A stretch of 64,000 nucleotides of DNA, taken from assembly GCA_964413265.1 (NCBI GenBank), contig CAYPRX010000013.1, positions 107,095 to 171,094 on the forward strand, written 5' to 3'. The notes below the pieces were generated by a model. It was not told the origin of the DNA. It saw nothing but the letters and a program-made list of their open reading frames with translations, and did not search any database. The DNA comes from CAVYGN01 sp964413265. Lineage in GTDB: Bacteria; Spirochaetota; Brevinematia; Brevinematales; JAOACQ01. This document shows, one piece after another, positions 63,456 to 64,000 of the stretch. The stretch's first letter is position 1. The number at the start of each line of letters is the position of its first letter. A program made the translations under genes and the position numbers.

Positions 63456-64000
63456 ATGGCAAAGGTTGTAGTACCTATAGGTCCTCAGCATCCGGCATTG
63501 AAAGAACCGGCAAGTTTTACACTTTTTCTTGAGGGAGAAAGGGTAGCCGCGGCAAATGTTGCACTCGGGTATAATCACCGCGGCGTGGAGAAGGCATGCG
63601 AGCAAAGGACATATATTCAGGATATCTATCTCATAGAAAGGGTATGCGGAATTTGCTCCCATTCACACTCCACTGCCTTCATACAGGCTGTTGAGGAGAT
63701 TGCGGCTCTTGAAATACCCAAACGGGCGGCTTACATCAGATCGGTAATAGGAGAACTTGAAAGGATACACAGCCATCTATTATGGCTTGGGGTAGCCGGC
63801 CATGAACTTGGTTTCGATACTCTTTTCATGTACAGCTGGCGCGACAGGGAAATTGTAATGGATCTGCTCGCAATGCTGACCGGGAACAGGGTCAATTACG
63901 GTATTAATACTATCGGAGGAGTAAGAAGGGATATTGTCAAGGAGCAGGCGGATGAGACACTCAAGGCTGTCGATGTTCTCGAGGAAAGAACAAAATACTA
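63456..64000 (+). CDS. Group 4 [NiFe]-hydrogenase-like large subunit (NuoD-like; 3' end cut)
   Basis: The first 181 residues are in the window. GPQHPALKEPASFTL and NHRGVEKACE are common to NuoD and group 4 large subunits. The L1 motif RVCGICSHSHS at 62-72 supplies two Cys ligands of a Ni-Fe site, absent from true NuoD. The C-terminal L2 motif (DPCxxC) is outside the window, so a working hydrogenase cannot be proven. AGGAGGAAAGGG precedes the ATG. Confidence 0.92.
   Translation, partial: MAKVVVPIGPQHPALKEPASFTLFLEGERVAAANVALGYNHRGVEKACEQRTYIQDIYLIERVCGICSHSHSTAFIQAVEEIAALEIPKRAAYIRSVIGELERIHSHLLWLGVAGHELGFDTLFMYSWRDREIVMDLLAMLTGNRVNYGINTIGGVRRDIVKEQADETLKAVDVLEERTKY

Overview
The window (about 42% GC by eye, not counted) looks like chromosomal DNA of a Gram-negative (diderm), probably anaerobic bacterium. 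Diderm signs are lipoproteins, an OmpA-type peptidoglycan-binding domain, an outer-membrane-barrel-like protein, and an alpha-2-macroglobulin/PBP1C pair. Metabolic signs are a pyrophosphate-dependent phosphofructokinase, a membrane pyrophosphatase, a lactate permease and a group-4 [NiFe]-hydrogenase-like membrane complex. I cannot fix the phylum: the long PPi-phosphofructokinase would suit a spirochaete or a poorly sampled candidate phylum, but no rRNA is present. No phage genes, transposases or CRISPR arrays are seen. No gene-free stretch exceeds 300 bases; the longest are about 56306-56579 and 34979-35220.

1-10975 (minus strand): an envelope operon of an OmpA/beta-propeller fusion, pbpC and an alpha-2-macroglobulin lipoprotein (cut by the window edge), behind a near-consensus sigma70 promoter. 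Upstream lies a second operon of a TlpA-like thioredoxin lipoprotein, a methyltransferase and a HAD phosphatase that appears to start at ATT. 11105-15899 (plus): hisD, a small conserved-looking ORF, icd, an unrecognised FliG-like protein and groES with a clear terminator. 15907-22176: a two-domain glycosyltransferase, then a GntR regulator with trpB and trpA behind a large palindromic operator, convergent with leuA.

22360-27854: a lipoprotein, then a six-gene TetR/DUF4129/MoxR/DUF58 membrane operon that lacks a transglutaminase. 27865-30825: a CAP-domain protein directly abutting tRNA-Arg, an MBL hydrolase, tRNA-Tyr and a membrane-anchored sugar-binding-type protein. 31040-35220: an aldose-epimerase-like protein, add, trmB, gatC and a DJ-1 protein. 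35221-41652: a sigma70 factor, an HD-GYP protein whose start region looks like the 5' part of a tRNA, HU, a response regulator, a barrel protein, truB and a radical SAM protein. 41659-49268: OsmC, panB, a small ORF, STAS, purH, an MFS transporter, a GalT-GalK fusion and a PEBP protein.

49260-64000: pfp, a Gfo/Idh oxidoreductase, lctP and hppA on the minus strand. Divergent from hppA is a plus-strand operon for a membrane-bound hydrogenase-like complex: three antiporter-like subunits, NuoJ/K/A-like subunits, then small, NuoC-like and large subunits, with the last cut by the window edge. pfp, hppA and this complex together suggest metabolism that conserves energy through pyrophosphate and ion gradients.

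Many promoters are close to TTGACA-N17-TATAAT, and genes are commonly coupled by ATGA-type overlaps.
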